Source of the DNA: Novosphingobium sp.
GTDB lineage: Bacteria > Pseudomonadota > Alphaproteobacteria > Sphingomonadales > Sphingomonadaceae
Length of the DNA: 49,565 nucleotides
Assembly (NCBI GenBank): GCA_030697365.1
Contig: JAUYQH010000174.1
Span: 1-49,565 of the forward strand
Reading direction: 5' to 3'
Shown here piece after piece: positions 41,044-49,474 of this stretch. Made by a program: the position numbers and the translations under genes. Under the pieces are notes generated by a model that saw nothing but the letters and a program-made list of their open reading frames with translations, was not told the origin of the DNA and did not search any database. Numbering within the stretch: the stretch's first letter is position 1; each line of letters opens with the position of its first letter.

Positions 41044-41805
41044 ATGGCAGGAGAATTCGCGGGCAAGACCGTACTGGTCACTGGCGGCGCGGCGGGGCTG
41101 GGCCGGGCCTATGCGCTCGCCTTCGGGAGCAAGGGCGCGCACCTGATCCTCGCTGACATCGCCGAGCCGGGAATGGAGGAGACCAAAGCGCTCGTCGAGG
41201 GCGTCGGCGGTACCGCCGAATGCCACCGATGCGACATGAGCGACGAAGCCGACATCCAGTCGCTGGGCGCAGCGGTCTGCGGGGCGCACGACAGACTCGA
41301 CGTGCTGATTAACAACGCCGGGCTGCATATGGGCGAGATCGCGCGCGGGTTCTTCGGGTTGGGGCAGGCCAAATGGCAGCATTTCTTCGCGGTCAACACG
41401 ATCGGTCCGCTGCTGTTGGCCGAAGCGGTCAGGCCCGCGCTCGCCCGCGCCAACGGGCTGATCATCAACAAGAGCTCGATGGCCAGCTACAATCCGGCGA
41501 GCGCCTACGGTATCACTAAGGCCTCACTCAACGTGTTTACCCACGCGATGGCGGTCCAGTTCGGCGCCGACGAGGTCCGCTGCGTGGCGATCGCGCCCGG
41601 GTTGATCGAAACCCCCGCGGCCAAGACTGGCGTGGCCGACGACAACTGGGAGCGGTTGAAAGCGATGCAAGCAGTCAAGCGCCAGGGCACCGCCGAGGAC
41701 ATAGCCAACCTCGGCGTATTCCTCGCCTCGGACGAGGGTGGTTTCATCAACAACCAGGTGATTCTGTGCGACGGCGGCAACCAGATGCGCGGGTTCAGGA
41801 TGTGA
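41044..41805 (+). CDS. SDR family oxidoreductase
   Basis: A 253-residue classical SDR. TGGAAGLG at residues 13-20 binds the cofactor, Asp38 favours NAD(H), NNAG is at 90-93 and Ser144/145, Tyr155 and Lys159 are the catalytic set. The loop SMASYNPASAYGITKA and the C-terminal NNQVILCDGG are normal. It probably oxidises an alcohol of a pathway intermediate. It stands between the NTF2-like gene (10 bases) and the EthD-like gene (10 bases), so all are likely co-transcribed. Nothing unusual in length or codon use. Confidence 0.9.
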   Translation: MAGEFAGKTVLVTGGAAGLGRAYALAFGSKGAHLILADIAEPGMEETKALVEGVGGTAECHRCDMSDEADIQSLGAAVCGAHDRLDVLINNAGLHMGEIARGFFGLGQAKWQHFFAVNTIGPLLLAEAVRPALARANGLIINKSSMASYNPASAYGITKASLNVFTHAMAVQFGADEVRCVAIAPGLIETPAAKTGVADDNWERLKAMQAVKRQGTAEDIANLGVFLASDEGGFINNQVILCDGGNQMRGFRM

Positions 41806-41815
41806 GGATTTCGTC

Positions 41816-42598
41816 ATGACCCTCCACACCACCATCCACCTCCACAACGTCCCCCCTGGGCGCGAGGCCGAGTACGCGGCATGGTTCGACGGCGCGCACC
41901 GCGAGGCGCTGGCCCGGCTGCGCGGCTGGCGCAGCGCCGACCGGTTCGAGGTGACGCCCGAACAGGTCATGCCCGACATTCCCCAGCCATGGCGGTACCT
42001 CAGCGTCTACGACTTCGACTACCCCGCGCCCGAGATCGACTTGCCCGCGCTCGCCCCCCTGCTCGCCGAGGCGCGCGACGCCGGGCTGATCGAGGATTCG
42101 ACCGAGACCGAGCGGATCCATTCCTACCGGATGTATTCGGACTGGGTTTCGGGGCCGAACCACCGCGAGGATCAGCCGTTTTCCAGCGTGTTCATCATCC
42201 CCGCCAACTTCGTTCCGGGGATGGAGGCCGAGTATCACAAGTGGTACGACGAAGTGCACATGCCCGAGGTCAGCCGCGTTCCCGGCTTCGTGGCGATGCG
42301 CCGCGGGCGGCTGTCGGACCTCCAGCTCGAGCCGCGGCGCTATTGCCCGGGGAGCGACCTGGTGATGTGCGCGCACCAGACCGACGACCTGCTGTTCAGC
42401 GTCAAGGATTTCAGCGCCCGCGCGCGCGGGGTCTCGCCCAGCGGCATCGCGATGGAACCGCGTTCGAAGGCCGGATCGGTCGCCCGGACGGTCCATTTCT
42501 TCCGCCGGATCAGTGGCGACCGACAGTGGGACGACGGCATCGCCTACGCGGGCGACCTGTCGGTCTACCCCGAGAACTTCCGTATCACCGGGGCCTGA
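41816..42598 (+). CDS. double EthD-like/dimeric alpha-beta barrel protein
   Basis: A 260-residue protein consisting of two ferredoxin-like dimeric alpha/beta barrel repeats. The first begins TIHLHNVPPGREAEYAAWFDGAH, the second VFIIPANFVPGMEAEYHKWYDEVHMPEV, with the typical E-Y-x-x-W-(F/Y)-D pattern of the EthD and related families. Such small barrels are decarboxylases, lactonases, monooxygenase partners or stabilising proteins in catabolic pathways; a specific activity cannot be named. Fusion of two repeats would allow a single-chain version of the normal dimer. The next gene begins 93 bases later, behind a strong ribosome-binding site. Confidence 0.75.
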   Translation: MTLHTTIHLHNVPPGREAEYAAWFDGAHREALARLRGWRSADRFEVTPEQVMPDIPQPWRYLSVYDFDYPAPEIDLPALAPLLAEARDAGLIEDSTETERIHSYRMYSDWVSGPNHREDQPFSSVFIIPANFVPGMEAEYHKWYDEVHMPEVSRVPGFVAMRRGRLSDLQLEPRRYCPGSDLVMCAHQTDDLLFSVKDFSARARGVSPSGIAMEPRSKAGSVARTVHFFRRISGDRQWDDGIAYAGDLSVYPENFRITGA

Positions 42599-42690
42599 CG
42601 CGCAAGGCCACTATCGCCAACGCGATTGCATGGCCCTGCGTCTCGCCCAACGCCGGGGTTCGCGATAGGAGACGGACCGAGGAGAATTCG

Positions 42691-43443
42691 ATGGGCAAGG
42701 TCATCGCGATTACCGGCGCCGGCGACGGGCTGGGCCGGGCGCTGGCGCGGCGCTTTGCGCGCGACGGCGAGACGGTTATCCTGCTCGGGCGGACCTTGGC
42801 CAAAGTGCAGGCGGTGGCCGACGAGATCGGTGCGCCGCACCGGGCGATCGAGTGCGATGTGGCGCAGCCCGATTCGGTGCGCGCCGCCTTCGCCGAGATT
42901 GCCCGCACGCATCCGAAGATCGACGTGCTGATCAACAACGCCGGGATCTTTCAGCCTTTCGACGTCGGCGAAGTGACCGACGAGCAGGTCTACTCGCTGA
43001 TCCACACCAACCTTGCCGGCCCGATCTTCTGCGTGCGCGAGGCTTTGCCGCTGCTTCGCGGGGGTGGGCACGTGATCAATGTCTCGAGCGAAGCCGCCGA
43101 TATCGAGATGCCCATGCTGTGGCTCTATGCCGGGACCAAGGCGGCGCTCGAGCAGGTTTCGCTGCAATGGTCGCGCGATTTGGCGGCGGAAGGCGTGCGG
43201 GTGAGCGTGATCCAGGCCGGGATGATGTTCGATGAGACCAAAACCGCATCGGGCTGGCCGCCCCAGCTTTCAATGCGTTTTGCCCAGGCCAACGCAGCGG
43301 TCGGGATCGACCTGCGCGCCAGCCCGCGGTCCCATTACGATACCGTCACAGCAGCCTTCCGCTCGGTGATCGATTCCCCCCCGGACCTGCACTTCGCCAC
43401 CATCAAGCTGCGCGCGCGCCATCCTTCGCAGAAAGCATCCTGA
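42691..43443 (+). CDS. SDR family oxidoreductase
   Basis: A 250-residue short-chain dehydrogenase. TGAGDGLG is at residues 8-15, Arg34 after the second strand suggests NADP(H), NNAG is at 82-85 and Ser132/133, Tyr146 and Lys150 are the catalytic residues. The C-terminal portion is less conserved than in the other SDRs of the window and ends in a short basic tail. GAGGAGA at 42679-42685, five bases upstream, fixes the start. The 92 bases before it (42599-42690) carry only this site and no clear promoter. Its stop overlaps the ATG of the aldehyde dehydrogenase (TGATG). Confidence 0.88.
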   Translation: MGKVIAITGAGDGLGRALARRFARDGETVILLGRTLAKVQAVADEIGAPHRAIECDVAQPDSVRAAFAEIARTHPKIDVLINNAGIFQPFDVGEVTDEQVYSLIHTNLAGPIFCVREALPLLRGGGHVINVSSEAADIEMPMLWLYAGTKAALEQVSLQWSRDLAAEGVRVSVIQAGMMFDETKTASGWPPQLSMRFAQANAAVGIDLRASPRSHYDTVTAAFRSVIDSPPDLHFATIKLRARHPSQKAS

Positions 43444-44924
43444 TGACCACCCTCCCCGACGCCCGCCTGTTCATCGACGGCGTCTTGCGCGATGCCGAAG
43501 GCGGCAAGACCTTCGACATCATCGGCCCGTGGACCGGGCAGCCGGTGGGCCGCGCCGCCGATGCTTCGGCCGCCGACGTCGATGCGGCAATCGCCGCCGC
43601 GCGCCGCGCGTTCGACACCACCGACTGGTCCACCAATACCGACCTGCGCGTGGCGCTGGTCCGGAAACTCTACGACCTGTTCGACGCTAGCCGCGCGCGC
43701 CTCTCGGACCTGGCGCGGCTCGAGGCGGGGGCGGCGATCGGCGCGGTCGGCCGCGCCCATTTGGATATGGCGCTCGACGGGTGGAAGGATTATCTCGCGG
43801 TCTTCCCCCAGGTCGAATGGCAGAAAAGTTACGGCGAGCGCGCCGGTTACGGGATGATGCACGAGCGGATCGCGGTGCGCGAGCCGGTCGGCGTGGTCGG
43901 CGCGATCACCCCGTGGAACGTTCCGCTCTACGTCAATGTCGGTAAAGTCGTCGCAGCGCTGCTGGCGGGGTGCACGGTCATCCTCAAGCCCGCCCCGAAC
44001 ACCCCCGGGATGGGTGCGATCTTCGGCGAGCTGGCGGCCGAGGCGGGATTTCCTGCGGGCGTCCTCAACGTGGTGTTCGGTGCAGACGCCGCGCTGGCGG
44101 GCGAGATGCTGGTCCAGGATTCGCGGGTCGACCTGATCAGCTTCACCGGATCGACCGGCATCGGCAAGCGGATCATGGCGCAGGGCGCGGCCACGCTGAA
44201 GCGCGTGTTCCTCGAGCTCGGCGGCAAGTCGGCCAAGATCGTGCTCGAGGATTCCGAGAACTTCGCGATGGACGTGGCGACCACCATGCTGGTGTTCCAC
44301 GCCGGGCAGGGCTGTGCGGTCCACTCGCGCCTGTTGGTGCCGCGCAGCCGCTACGAAGAGGCCAAGGCGATCCTGAGAGGCGCCTACGCCCAGTTCGGCG
44401 ACAACTGGGGCGGGTTCGACGAGCCCGGGCACATCATGGGCCCGGTGGTCTCGCAGCGGCAGATGGAGCGCGTATTGGCGTACATCGAGCTGGGCCAGCA
44501 GGAGGGGGCGACCTTGCTCGCGGGCGGCAGGGCGCGACCGGACAAGACTCCCGGGGGTGGGCGCACCGGCTATTTCATCGAGCCGACCTGCTTCGTCGAT
44601 GTCACCAACGACATGCGAATCGCGCAGGAAGAGATTTTCGGCCCGGTGCTGGTGGTAATTCCGTTCGAGGACGACGAGGATGCGATCCGGATTGCCAACG
44701 AATCGAGCTATGGCCTGTCGGGCGGCGTCTCCTCGGGCAGTCTTGACCGGGCGATGGCGGTCGCGCGGCGCATCCGCGCTGGGTCGGTCAGCGTCAACGG
44801 CGGGATGTGCATCGCCGGGGACTTGCCTTTCGGCGGCTATAAAGCCAGCGGCATCGGCCGTGAATGGGGGGTCGAGGGGATCGAGGAATATCTCGAGACC
44901 AAGCTGATCGCCTGGCGCAAGTAG
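43443..44924 (+). CDS. aldehyde dehydrogenase family protein
   Basis: A 493-residue aldehyde dehydrogenase distinct from the one at 19718. Asn159 in TPWNVP, Lys182 in LKPAPN, Glu258 in LELGGKS and nucleophile Cys291 in AGQGCAVHSR are all present, and the C-terminal KASGIGREWGVEGIEEYLE is normal. It should oxidise an aldehyde to an acid with NAD(P). The ATG shares a base with the preceding SDR stop (TGATG), which suggests that alcohol oxidation by the SDR and aldehyde oxidation by this enzyme are consecutive steps. Four bases separate it from the TetR gene. Confidence 0.92.
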   Translation: MTTLPDARLFIDGVLRDAEGGKTFDIIGPWTGQPVGRAADASAADVDAAIAAARRAFDTTDWSTNTDLRVALVRKLYDLFDASRARLSDLARLEAGAAIGAVGRAHLDMALDGWKDYLAVFPQVEWQKSYGERAGYGMMHERIAVREPVGVVGAITPWNVPLYVNVGKVVAALLAGCTVILKPAPNTPGMGAIFGELAAEAGFPAGVLNVVFGADAALAGEMLVQDSRVDLISFTGSTGIGKRIMAQGAATLKRVFLELGGKSAKIVLEDSENFAMDVATTMLVFHAGQGCAVHSRLLVPRSRYEEAKAILRGAYAQFGDNWGGFDEPGHIMGPVVSQRQMERVLAYIELGQQEGATLLAGGRARPDKTPGGGRTGYFIEPTCFVDVTNDMRIAQEEIFGPVLVVIPFEDDEDAIRIANESSYGLSGGVSSGSLDRAMAVARRIRAGSVSVNGGMCIAGDLPFGGYKASGIGREWGVEGIEEYLETKLIAWRK

Positions 44925-44928
44925 CGGC

Positions 44929-45636
44929 ATGGCGGGGGGGAAGCAGGTGGCAGGAAGTGCGCTGCGCAGCGCCGCAGTCGATGTCAGCTACAATCTCAAC
45001 GGCCAGCGGCTGGGCCGCAAGGGCCGCGACACGCGCGCCCGGATCATCGCGGTCGCGCAGGAAATCATCGCCGATTCGCCCGAAGCGATGATCACGCTGA
45101 GCGAAGTAGCGCGCCGCGCGAACCTGCGGATGGCCTCGCTCTACGTCTATTTCGCCGATCTGACCGAGCTGATCCTGGCGCTGCTCGAGCCGGTGATGGA
45201 AACCGCCGAGCAGGACTACGTCCGGATCGTCCGCGAGACGTGGGACGACGAGGAGCTGGGGTTGAAGGCGCGCGAATTCGTCGATGCGTTCTATGCGTTC
45301 TGGGTCCGGCACTCGCGCCTGTTGCATCTGCGCTACCACATGTCCGAACGGAGCGACCGCCGTTTGATGGAGCACAGGGTGCGCTCGGCCCAACCGGTCA
45401 TGCGGCTGCTCGTGGCGCAGATGGGCGGGGACCCCGCCGGTCCGCCGAGCCGGCTGACGGGCATGGCTACCGTGCTGATGACCGGGCTCGAGCGCGTGGT
45501 TACCGTCACCACGGACGACTGGATTCCGACGCTGTCCGCAGGGCCGACTAACCCGCACCACGTCTTGCTCGAAGCCGAGGCGCGGCTGATCGAACTGGGG
45601 ATCCGCGACTACCGCAAGCTGGCGGCGGCTGACTGA
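44929..45636 (+). CDS. TetR-family transcriptional regulator
   Basis: A 235-residue TetR-type regulator. A 30-residue head precedes the helix-turn-helix at about residues 33-82, which contains LSEVARRANLRMASLYVYFADLTELI. The C-terminal ligand-binding domain is helical (FVDAFYAFWVRHSRLLHLRYHM). It is unrelated in detail to the TetR at 37240. It lies four bases after the aldehyde dehydrogenase and is the last gene of the plus-strand operon; the convergent enoyl-CoA hydratase gene ends seven bases away. It probably responds to an intermediate of this pathway. Confidence 0.9.
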   Translation: MAGGKQVAGSALRSAAVDVSYNLNGQRLGRKGRDTRARIIAVAQEIIADSPEAMITLSEVARRANLRMASLYVYFADLTELILALLEPVMETAEQDYVRIVRETWDDEELGLKAREFVDAFYAFWVRHSRLLHLRYHMSERSDRRLMEHRVRSAQPVMRLLVAQMGGDPAGPPSRLTGMATVLMTGLERVVTVTTDDWIPTLSAGPTNPHHVLLEAEARLIELGIRDYRKLAAAD

Positions 45637-45643
45637 CCCGCGG

Positions 45644-46444
45644 TCAGTCCTTCTTCGCGCCGATGCCTTTCACGTATTCTTCGATCCGGGCGAGGTATGC
45701 CGGGTTAAGCATCAGCGCGCTGTTGGCCATCCGTTCGACGTGGCGGCCCATTTCGGGGCCGAGGTCGGCGGCCATTTCAATCGCGATCTTGGCGGCACCC
45801 ATCTGTTCGGGATCGCTCCTGGTCAGGTGGCGGCAGAAATCGAGCGCGGCTTCGGCGAAGCCCTCGTCGGGCAGCACGTCGTGGACCAGACCCATTACCA
45901 ACGCCTTGTCGGCGTCGGCCTTCTGGTTGCCCATGATCAGCCAGCGCGCCCAGTGCGGGCCGCAAATGCGGGTCAGGCGGCTGACCCCGTTCGACGCGGG
46001 GAGGACTCCGAACAGCCCTTCGGGGAACGAAAACGCCGCGCTCTTGGCAGCGAGGCGGAAGTCGCACGACAGCGCGAGTTCGAGCCCGCCACCCACGCAA
46101 ACCGAATGGATCGCGCAGACGATCGGCTTTTCGACGTGCTCCATCTCGTCGTAGATGCGGTGCATGCCGTGCAGGCCGCGGCGGTGGTTCTCGCGGATTC
46201 CGCTGGCGGTTCGGGGGGATGCTTTGGGCGAGCCACCGCGCATGTCCGCGCCCGAGCAAAAGTAGCGCCCGTTGCCGCGGATCAGCATGACGCGCAGCTC
46301 GGGGGTGTCGCGAAAGCGGTCGAGCGCGGCCTCAAGCAACGCCATCGTCTCGCCCGACAGCGCGTTGAGCTTGTCCGGGCGGTTGAGCGAGGCAACGAGG
46401 ATGCCGTCGATCTCCTCGGTCAGCAGGTGCGGTTCGTCGGTCAT
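45644..46444 (-). CDS. enoyl-CoA hydratase/isomerase family protein
   Basis: A 266-residue crotonase of normal domain order, useful as a contrast to the protein at 33769. The N-terminal VASLNRPDKLNALSG, the oxyanion-hole block RYFCSGADMRGG, Glu122 in GGGLELALSCD, Glu142 in PEGLFGVLPA and the C-terminal helical region are all present. It should hydrate a 2-enoyl-CoA. The ATG at 46444 follows AGGA nine bases upstream; an upstream in-frame start at 46480 would overlap the acyl-CoA dehydrogenase gene. It is the last gene of the minus-strand operon with the double acyl-CoA dehydrogenase and the SDR. Confidence 0.92.
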   Translation of the reverse strand: MTDEPHLLTEEIDGILVASLNRPDKLNALSGETMALLEAALDRFRDTPELRVMLIRGNGRYFCSGADMRGGSPKASPRTASGIRENHRRGLHGMHRIYDEMEHVEKPIVCAIHSVCVGGGLELALSCDFRLAAKSAAFSFPEGLFGVLPASNGVSRLTRICGPHWARWLIMGNQKADADKALVMGLVHDVLPDEGFAEAALDFCRHLTRSDPEQMGAAKIAIEMAADLGPEMGRHVERMANSALMLNPAYLARIEEYVKGIGAKKD

Positions 46445-46454
46445 GGGTTCGGTC

Positions 46455-48647
46455 CTAAACCCGAGTGCGAGGCAGGCCAAGAGCCTGCTCGGCGATCATC
46501 GAGCGATGGACCTGGCTGGTCCCGCCGTAGATCCGCGTGCCGTGGGCGTGGCGATAACTCTGGTTGAGCAGCGCTGCAGCGCCATCGCGCTTGGTCAGAG
46601 AGAGCGGGGCGGTCAGATCGAGCAGGTCGCGCGCGTCCTCCAGGAATTTCTCCGAACTGAACATCTTGGCCATTGGCCCCAACGCGGCGCGCGGCTTCTT
46701 CTCGGCGCTCGCCCAAGTGGCCCGGTGCTCGAACAGCTGGCTGATCATGATGTTGGCCCGGGCACGTGCAAGCCTTGCCCGGGCGCGGGGCTTGGCGATG
46801 AGTTTGCCCCCGCCAGACGCGTCGATCACGCGGCACAGCTCCTCGGCGGCATCGAGCGTCTGCAGCATCGGTTTGGCGAAGCTGCCGCCATGCTCGAGTT
46901 CGAGCGCGACAGACATCGTCCGCACCCCGCCATCGACTTCGCCGAGCCGCCACGAATCGGGGATCCTGACGTTGTCGTAGAAGGTGATGTTGGTCCGCTC
47001 GTCCTGGAAGGTGTGGACCGGCTGGATCGTCACGCCTTCGGCCTTGAGCGGGACGATGAACATCGTCAGCCCCTTGTGCTTGGCCACTTCGGTGTTCGTG
47101 CGCGTCAACATCAGGACGTAGTCAGCCAGGTTCGCGCCGCTGGTGAACATCTTGGTGCCCTCGATGCTCCAGCCGTTCCCTTCGGGCGTCGCCTTGGTCT
47201 GCGCGGCGAACACGTCGGAGCCCGAGGCCGGCTCCGAATAGCCGAGGCTGGCGATGGCCTCGCCGGCGATGATCCGCGACAGGACCTCTCGCTTGAGTTC
47301 GTCCGATCCGGCGCGCGAAATCATAAGCCCGACCATTTCGGCGACCCCGGCGGCGGGGTTGTTGTAGCCGTGGCGCTCGAACGCGCCGCGCGCTGCGCTC
47401 TTGGCGTAAGGCCCCACCCCGCGCCCGCCGAGTTCGGGGCTCGAAAGGAACAGCAACCCCGCTTCGGCCAGTTTCTTGTGCAGTTCGGGGACGAAGCCTT
47501 CCCACGAATAGTGGAACTTCTCGCGCATTTCGGGGGTGACGTTGGCGGTCATGAACGCGTCGATTTCGGCGATCATCGCGCGCGCTTCCTCGCCGATGTC
47601 GAACTCGATCGGGGTCTCGCCGACCTCAGGCAGATCGACGGTGGCGCCGCCGTAGAGGCGCTCGCCGGCTTCTTCGAGCCAAACATCGGGATCGCCCCAC
47701 ACCAGCGGCCAGGCCTTGGCGCGCAAGTTGTAGAGGTAGATGTCGTACTCGGTGGTCAGGCCATAACCGCCGAACGTCTGCAACGCCTGGCTGACCGCGC
47801 TGGCCGCGGCGGTGGCGCTGGCCCAGGCGGCGAGGCTGACGGTCGGGGCGGCCTCGCCGCTGCCATCGGCGATGTCGCGGATCGCCTTCCACACCAGCAG
47901 CTTGCCGCCATCGACCTCGCACAAGTTGTCGGCCAGGGGATGCGAGATCGCCTGGAACTGGCCGATCAGCTGCCCGAACTGCTTGCGCTCGCTGGCGTAG
48001 GCGGCGGCCATTCGCAGCGCCTGGCGGCCCAAACCGGCGAGTGCGGCGGCGAGCAGCAGCTTGGCCTCCTCGAGCGTCGCCGCGAACAGCGCCAGCGCCC
48101 CGGCACCGCTGGCGAGGACGGTGATTTCAGCGTCTGCGAAATCGACTTCGGCGAGGCCGGTCGAGGCGAGGTTCGGCTCGGCGGGGCGGGCGGATGCGGG
48201 CACCTTGGCCAGCACCACCTCGTTCCCGCGCCGCGCCACCACCAACTCCGCCACCGCCCCGCCGGCGAGGAACTGGCGCGGCCTCTCGGCAAGATCATGC
48301 AGCGCCAGCGACGCCACGCGTTCGCCCGCGACGATCGCGTCCGTGTCGCCGCCAAGCATCGCCACCAGCCGCGCGGCGAGGATCGCCTCGCCCACCGGCC
48401 CCGCGGCGAGCGTGCGGCCAACTTCTTCCATCACGATCGCCGCGTCGAACGTGCCCAGACCCAGCCCGCCGTGCGCCTCGGGCACGCGCAGCCCGAACGC
48501 GCCGAGTTCGGCCAGCCCGCGCCACAGATCGGCATCGAACCCCGTCGCCTCCGCCTTGCGCACCGCCTGCGGCGTGCTTTGCTCGTCGAGGAAGCGCGCG
48601 AAGGTATCGCGGACCATCTCCTGTTCGGCGGTCAGGTCGAAGTTCAT
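46455..48647 (-). CDS. fused tandem acyl-CoA dehydrogenase
   Basis: A 730-residue protein made of two complete acyl-CoA dehydrogenase domains, about twice the normal 380-400. Domain 1 (about 1-335) has FGLRVPEAHGGLG, a reduced middle beta region, ERKQFGQLIGQFQAISH and TFGGYGLTTEYDIYLYN. Domain 2 (about 355-730) has the full FAD/substrate region LGYSEPASGSD, WSIEGTKMFTSGANLADY and ends with IYGGTSQVHRSMIAEQALGLPR. At the site of the MCAD catalytic Glu376 (YEGT) both domains have YGG, so the base must be elsewhere. This resembles heteromeric (alpha-beta) dehydrogenases of steroid and bile-acid side-chain degradation joined in one chain. ATG 48647 overlaps the upstream SDR stop (ATGA). Confidence 0.88.
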   Translation of the reverse strand: MNFDLTAEQEMVRDTFARFLDEQSTPQAVRKAEATGFDADLWRGLAELGAFGLRVPEAHGGLGLGTFDAAIVMEEVGRTLAAGPVGEAILAARLVAMLGGDTDAIVAGERVASLALHDLAERPRQFLAGGAVAELVVARRGNEVVLAKVPASARPAEPNLASTGLAEVDFADAEITVLASGAGALALFAATLEEAKLLLAAALAGLGRQALRMAAAYASERKQFGQLIGQFQAISHPLADNLCEVDGGKLLVWKAIRDIADGSGEAAPTVSLAAWASATAAASAVSQALQTFGGYGLTTEYDIYLYNLRAKAWPLVWGDPDVWLEEAGERLYGGATVDLPEVGETPIEFDIGEEARAMIAEIDAFMTANVTPEMREKFHYSWEGFVPELHKKLAEAGLLFLSSPELGGRGVGPYAKSAARGAFERHGYNNPAAGVAEMVGLMISRAGSDELKREVLSRIIAGEAIASLGYSEPASGSDVFAAQTKATPEGNGWSIEGTKMFTSGANLADYVLMLTRTNTEVAKHKGLTMFIVPLKAEGVTIQPVHTFQDERTNITFYDNVRIPDSWRLGEVDGGVRTMSVALELEHGGSFAKPMLQTLDAAEELCRVIDASGGGKLIAKPRARARLARARANIMISQLFEHRATWASAEKKPRAALGPMAKMFSSEKFLEDARDLLDLTAPLSLTKRDGAAALLNQSYRHAHGTRIYGGTSQVHRSMIAEQALGLPRTRV

Positions 48648-49474
48648 GCCGGCTCGGCCCGGCGCATCATCTTGCTGATGTCGATTTGCCCGGTGGCGAG
48701 CGAACCCATGAACCCGCCGTCGACCGGCAGGACCACCCCTGTCACGATCCCGGCGAGCGCGGAATTGAGCAGCACCACGCCGCCGGCCTGTTCGGCGGCG
48801 GTGGAGTAGCGCCCGAGCGGCTCGGCGGCGGCGTCGATCACTTCCTTGCCCGCGGTCGCCTGGAATGTGTCCATCATCGGGGTCTGGGTGGGCGAGGGCA
48901 GCGAACAGTTGATCCGGATGCCGCGCTTGATCAGGCTCGCACACGAAAACTGGGTCCAGACAATCACCGCTTCCTTGGAGAAAGCGTAGCCTTCCGCGAC
49001 CTGGTCCAGGTGGGCTTCGGCCCAGGCCATCGCGCCGTCGAAGCCCCTGGTCTGCATCAACTCCATGTGCACCGGAATGCGGCGGCTCCAGCCGAGCCCG
49101 CCGGTCGAGGCAATGCTGACGATCGCAGCGCCTGCGCCCATCAGCGGCAGCACGCATTCGGTGAGATGACGCGTGCCCGCGAAGTTGACCTTGAAGGTAT
49201 CGAGCGGCGGAAACGCCCCGCCGCCGGGAAGCCCGGCGCAGTTGAACAGCGCATCGATCTTGCCGCCGATTGCTGCAATCCCGGCCTCGATCGTCGCCGG
49301 ATCGCGCAAGTCGATCTGGTGGAACGAGGCGAGCGGCAATGCGCATTCCTTGAAATCGAGCCCGTGGACTTCGGCCCCCAGATCGAGCAGCAGCCTCGCC
49401 GTCGCCTCGCCCATACCCGAGAAGCACCCGCTGACGATCACCCGCTTGCCGGCATATCCCAGAACGTCGCTCAT
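48644..49474 (-). CDS. SDR family oxidoreductase, 3-alpha-hydroxysteroid-dehydrogenase-like
   Basis: A 276-residue SDR. SGCFSGMG at residues 15-22 replaces the usual TGxxxGIG, Asp40 favours NAD(H), FNCAG is at 77-81, and Ser123, Tyr163 and Lys167 are catalytic. The SGC start of the loop and a long insertion before the Tyr-Lys segment (about 130-160) are features of the 3-alpha-hydroxysteroid dehydrogenase / coniferyl-alcohol dehydrogenase subgroup. Substrate remains open: steroid, terpenoid or aryl alcohols. It is the first gene of the minus-strand operon. The remaining 91 bases to the window edge are its 5' region; no clear promoter is visible. Confidence 0.87.
   Translation of the reverse strand: MSDVLGYAGKRVIVSGCFSGMGEATARLLLDLGAEVHGLDFKECALPLASFHQIDLRDPATIEAGIAAIGGKIDALFNCAGLPGGGAFPPLDTFKVNFAGTRHLTECVLPLMGAGAAIVSIASTGGLGWSRRIPVHMELMQTRGFDGAMAWAEAHLDQVAEGYAFSKEAVIVWTQFSCASLIKRGIRINCSLPSPTQTPMMDTFQATAGKEVIDAAAEPLGRYSTAAEQAGGVVLLNSALAGIVTGVVLPVDGGFMGSLATGQIDISKMMRRAEPA

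Noticed and set aside
46272..48809. An 845-codon open frame on the plus strand opposite the double acyl-CoA dehydrogenase
   Set aside because: It mirrors the coding strand over the whole dehydrogenase gene, lacks motifs, and has biased residues produced by third-position GC. Treated as an artefact.
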